This document shows, in pieces, positions 62,680-64,000 of a stretch of DNA of 64,000 nucleotides; position 1 is the stretch's first letter; every line of letters begins with the position of its first letter. Made by a program: the position numbers and the translations under genes. The DNA is from Streptomyces sp. JJ66. Lineage in GTDB: Bacteria; Actinomycetota; Actinomycetes; Streptomycetales; Streptomycetaceae. The stretch lies in assembly GCF_019303495.1 (NCBI RefSeq), contig NZ_JAEVFI010000008.1:30363-94362 (forward strand). The letters run 5' to 3'. The notes beneath the pieces were generated by a model, which had not been told where the DNA came from, did not search any database, and saw nothing but the letters and a program-made list of their open reading frames with translations.

Positions 62680-63077
62680 GATCCGTCATCCGAGAATTGG
62701 CCGGTCAATGTGCCATCGCCGGCGGCGAGGTCATACCCGAGGACGGCGAGCCCGAAGTCGTCTTCTGTCTGGACGAAATCGGACCGCTCAACCTCCAGCC
62801 GCACCCCGGTCGGCAGTGGGCCGAACGCGGCGGCAAGGGCAAGGACCCCGACCGTGAGCCCCGACTCCGGCGGCGGGCCACCTACACCCGACCGCACGGC
62901 GTCCGACACCTGTTCGCCGCCCAGTTCACCGCTCTGCGCTACTTCGCCCTCGACGGCACCGACCACCCCAGCCACAAAGCCCAGGGCAGCATGATCCGCC
63001 GCTACATCATCTGGCGGAACAAGCACGCCACCGATCAGCGCCTACGCGAAGTCGTCACCAGGGCGAACATTGCCTGA
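62680..63077 (+). pseudogene. Second IS630-type transposase remnant with internal deletion
   Basis: The frame reads EVIPEDGEPEVVFCLDEIGP, then the RRRRATYTRPHGVRHLFAA block, and jumps at about 62920 straight to QFTALRYFALDGTDHPSHKA and the C-terminal RRYIIWRNKHATDQRLREVV. The intervening part, which should hold the second Asp and the Glu of the DDE triad, is missing while the frame is kept. The N-terminal third is also absent. It is a different IS630 lineage from the element at 60987. Confidence 0.85.
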
Positions 63078-63201
63078 CGCGGCACTAGCTCCAGTGCGTC
63101 TTGCGGCGGGGAGCGGGCCGGGGGTGGTGGCGTCCATGGGGCCAACTTCCAGGCGATCTTAGGCACGGGCTCTTCCCGTTCCGCAACGTCCAACGACTGT
63201 A

Positions 63202-63216
63202 TTACCGACACGGTAA
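63202..63216. promoter_or_regulatory. Operator-like inverted repeat upstream of the right-end gene pair
   Basis: TTACCG-ACA-CGGTAA, perfect 6-3-6, 86 bases before the GTG at 63302, in an unusually AT-rich patch. Likely a repressor site for the genes to its right. Confidence 0.5.
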
Positions 63217-63301
63217 CCCCCGCTGGTTATCCCGGGATCGGGTGGCCGGGCCGAAGCTCTTACCACAGGAGCTGTCATCCACTGTGATCTAAGGGAGACC
63301 C

Positions 63302-63868
63302 GTGCAGACGCATTCCGGAGCGACCCCAGCCTGGGCGCCGCCGCCCGGCCCGACTATCGAGTACCAGCGCGCGGGGGTGTGGTGGGATGCGGTGCGCGTC
63401 TCCGCCGCTCTCGCGCCCGCCGTGTTCGACGTGCTTGACGGCCGTTCGGGTGCCGTTATCGAGGACGCCCCGGGGTGTCTGCTGACGTGGTTTGTCCAGC
63501 CCGGGGCGGCTGCCGGGTGGCCTCGTCTGGACGGGGTGGCGGTGCTGTCCCGGGGTGGTCTTTCCATCGGTGTGCCCCCGGCGGGGCAGCGCTGGGGTGA
63601 ACTGCGCTGGCTGGTGCTGCCCGGCAGCGAGGGTCCGTGGATGGATGCGGCCGTGTTGGAGCAGGCTCTCACGGTGGGCGTCGCCCAGCGCGTCGGCCCC
63701 CGCCGCCCGGTCACTGTGCTGTGTACGGGGTGCGGTCGGCCCACCGGCGAGGCCGTGCTCGTCGCGACCGCGCCCGCCGCCTTCGGCCCTGACCACGGTG
63801 CCTGGGCGTGTCCCGCCTGCGCGCCGCATCTGCCGGACGGCCCGGGTGTCACCGGGGTGGTCCGGTGA
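63302..63868 (+). CDS. Hypothetical protein with C-terminal Cys-pair (zinc-ribbon-like) motif
   Basis: 188 residues; the GTG follows AAGGGAG. The N-terminal part (QRAGVWWDAVRVSAALAPAV, FDVLDGRSGAVIEDAPGCLL) has the look of a recurrent Streptomyces family often found near mobile or regulatory loci, without assigned function. The C-terminus carries CTGCGRPTG and WACPACAPH, two CxxC pairs that could bind zinc. The stop overlaps the GTG of the next gene (GTGA), so the two are coupled. Confidence 0.65.
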   Translation: MQTHSGATPAWAPPPGPTIEYQRAGVWWDAVRVSAALAPAVFDVLDGRSGAVIEDAPGCLLTWFVQPGAAAGWPRLDGVAVLSRGGLSIGVPPAGQRWGELRWLVLPGSEGPWMDAAVLEQALTVGVAQRVGPRRPVTVLCTGCGRPTGEAVLVATAPAAFGPDHGAWACPACAPHLPDGPGVTGVVR

Positions 63869-64000
63869 CTCGCCCCGACCGGCCCGTGCCGCCGAGCGCC
63901 TGCATGCGCTGCCAGCAGCCCGGCGAACTGGAGATCGTCGCTGAGCTGCCGGGCGAGTCCCGGGGCGGCTGCACCGTGTGGTGGTGCGCCCACTGCCGCA
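63865..64000 (+). CDS. Cys-pair protein, N-terminal part, cut by window end
   Basis: Only 45 codons are visible. They contain CMRCQQPGELEIVAELPG and, 25 residues later, WWCAHCR, i.e. two CxxC pairs of a zinc-ribbon type. The GTG start overlaps the preceding stop. The rest lies beyond the window. Together with the preceding gene it forms an operon of small Cys-pair proteins. Confidence 0.6.
   Translation, partial: MTRPDRPVPPSACMRCQQPGELEIVAELPGESRGGCTVWWCAHCR

Overview
The window is very GC-rich DNA in which coding frames almost fill both strands. Gene starts are often GTG, and many neighbouring genes are coupled by ATGA or GTGA overlaps. Family content (DUF5709, DUF6343, DUF6480, DUF6227, DUF2277, a DUF574-type methyltransferase, PucR, an Rpf-like lytic protein, a crtEIBV-type carotenoid locus) points to a Streptomyces or close relative. 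The accessory character (carotenoids, hydantoin catabolism, IS elements) fits a chromosomal arm.

Layout. 0-1.8 kb: the tail of a squalene/hopanoid locus (hpnE end and a polyprenyl synthase), with no squalene-hopene cyclase following it. 1.8-6.5 kb: a tyrosine phosphatase, an AlkB-like dioxygenase, and a DUF574 methyltransferase coupled by GTGA to a PAS-GGDEF-EAL c-di-GMP protein. 6.6-10.7 kb: small stress-type genes (ChaB/Rho_N, DUF6480, DUF6343, SRPBCC, DUF5709), several behind sigma-B-like promoters (GTTT-N15/16-GGGTAC). 10.7-19.7 kb: an Rpf/LysM/M23 cell-wall hydrolase, DUF6227, FhuF-like and DUF2277, DUF1876, serine hydroxymethyltransferase, a small Cys-rich protein, a HIT protein, an ATP-dependent DNA ligase and DUF309. 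19.7-28.6 kb: a hydantoinase-type locus (unknown protein, degenerate HyuA-like protein, DUF917, PucR regulator; convergent HyuA and HyuB). 28.9-32.3 kb: an ImmA-like zincin, a MAB_1171c-type membrane protein, a TPR-like protein without a helix-turn-helix, and DUF3574. 32.4-45.2 kb: SDR, HPII-type catalase, BCCT transporter, pyruvate carboxylase, and a divergent MarR/MMPL pair around a clear operator.

45.3-49.0 kb holds the most unusual unit: a BesD-like non-heme iron oxygenase that keeps the iron-binding Asp, a class I methyltransferase and a carnitine-acyltransferase-family enzyme. Together they suggest an undescribed hydroxylate/methylate/acylate route to a small metabolite; that pathway is inference.

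49.1-59.4 kb is a complete isorenieratene-type carotenoid cluster: crtE-crtI-crtB-crtV in one coupled operon, crtT alone on the plus strand, and crtY-crtU-phr in another operon. The photolyase carries the four Cys of an iron-sulfur bacterial photolyase. The right end (59.4-64 kb) is disturbed: a TPR/SLOG regulatory pair truncated by an IS630 element, a second internally deleted IS630 remnant, a small membrane protein, and two proteins with Cys-pair motifs, the last cut by the window edge.

No rRNA, tRNA, CRISPR array, phage structural gene or replication origin was recognised.
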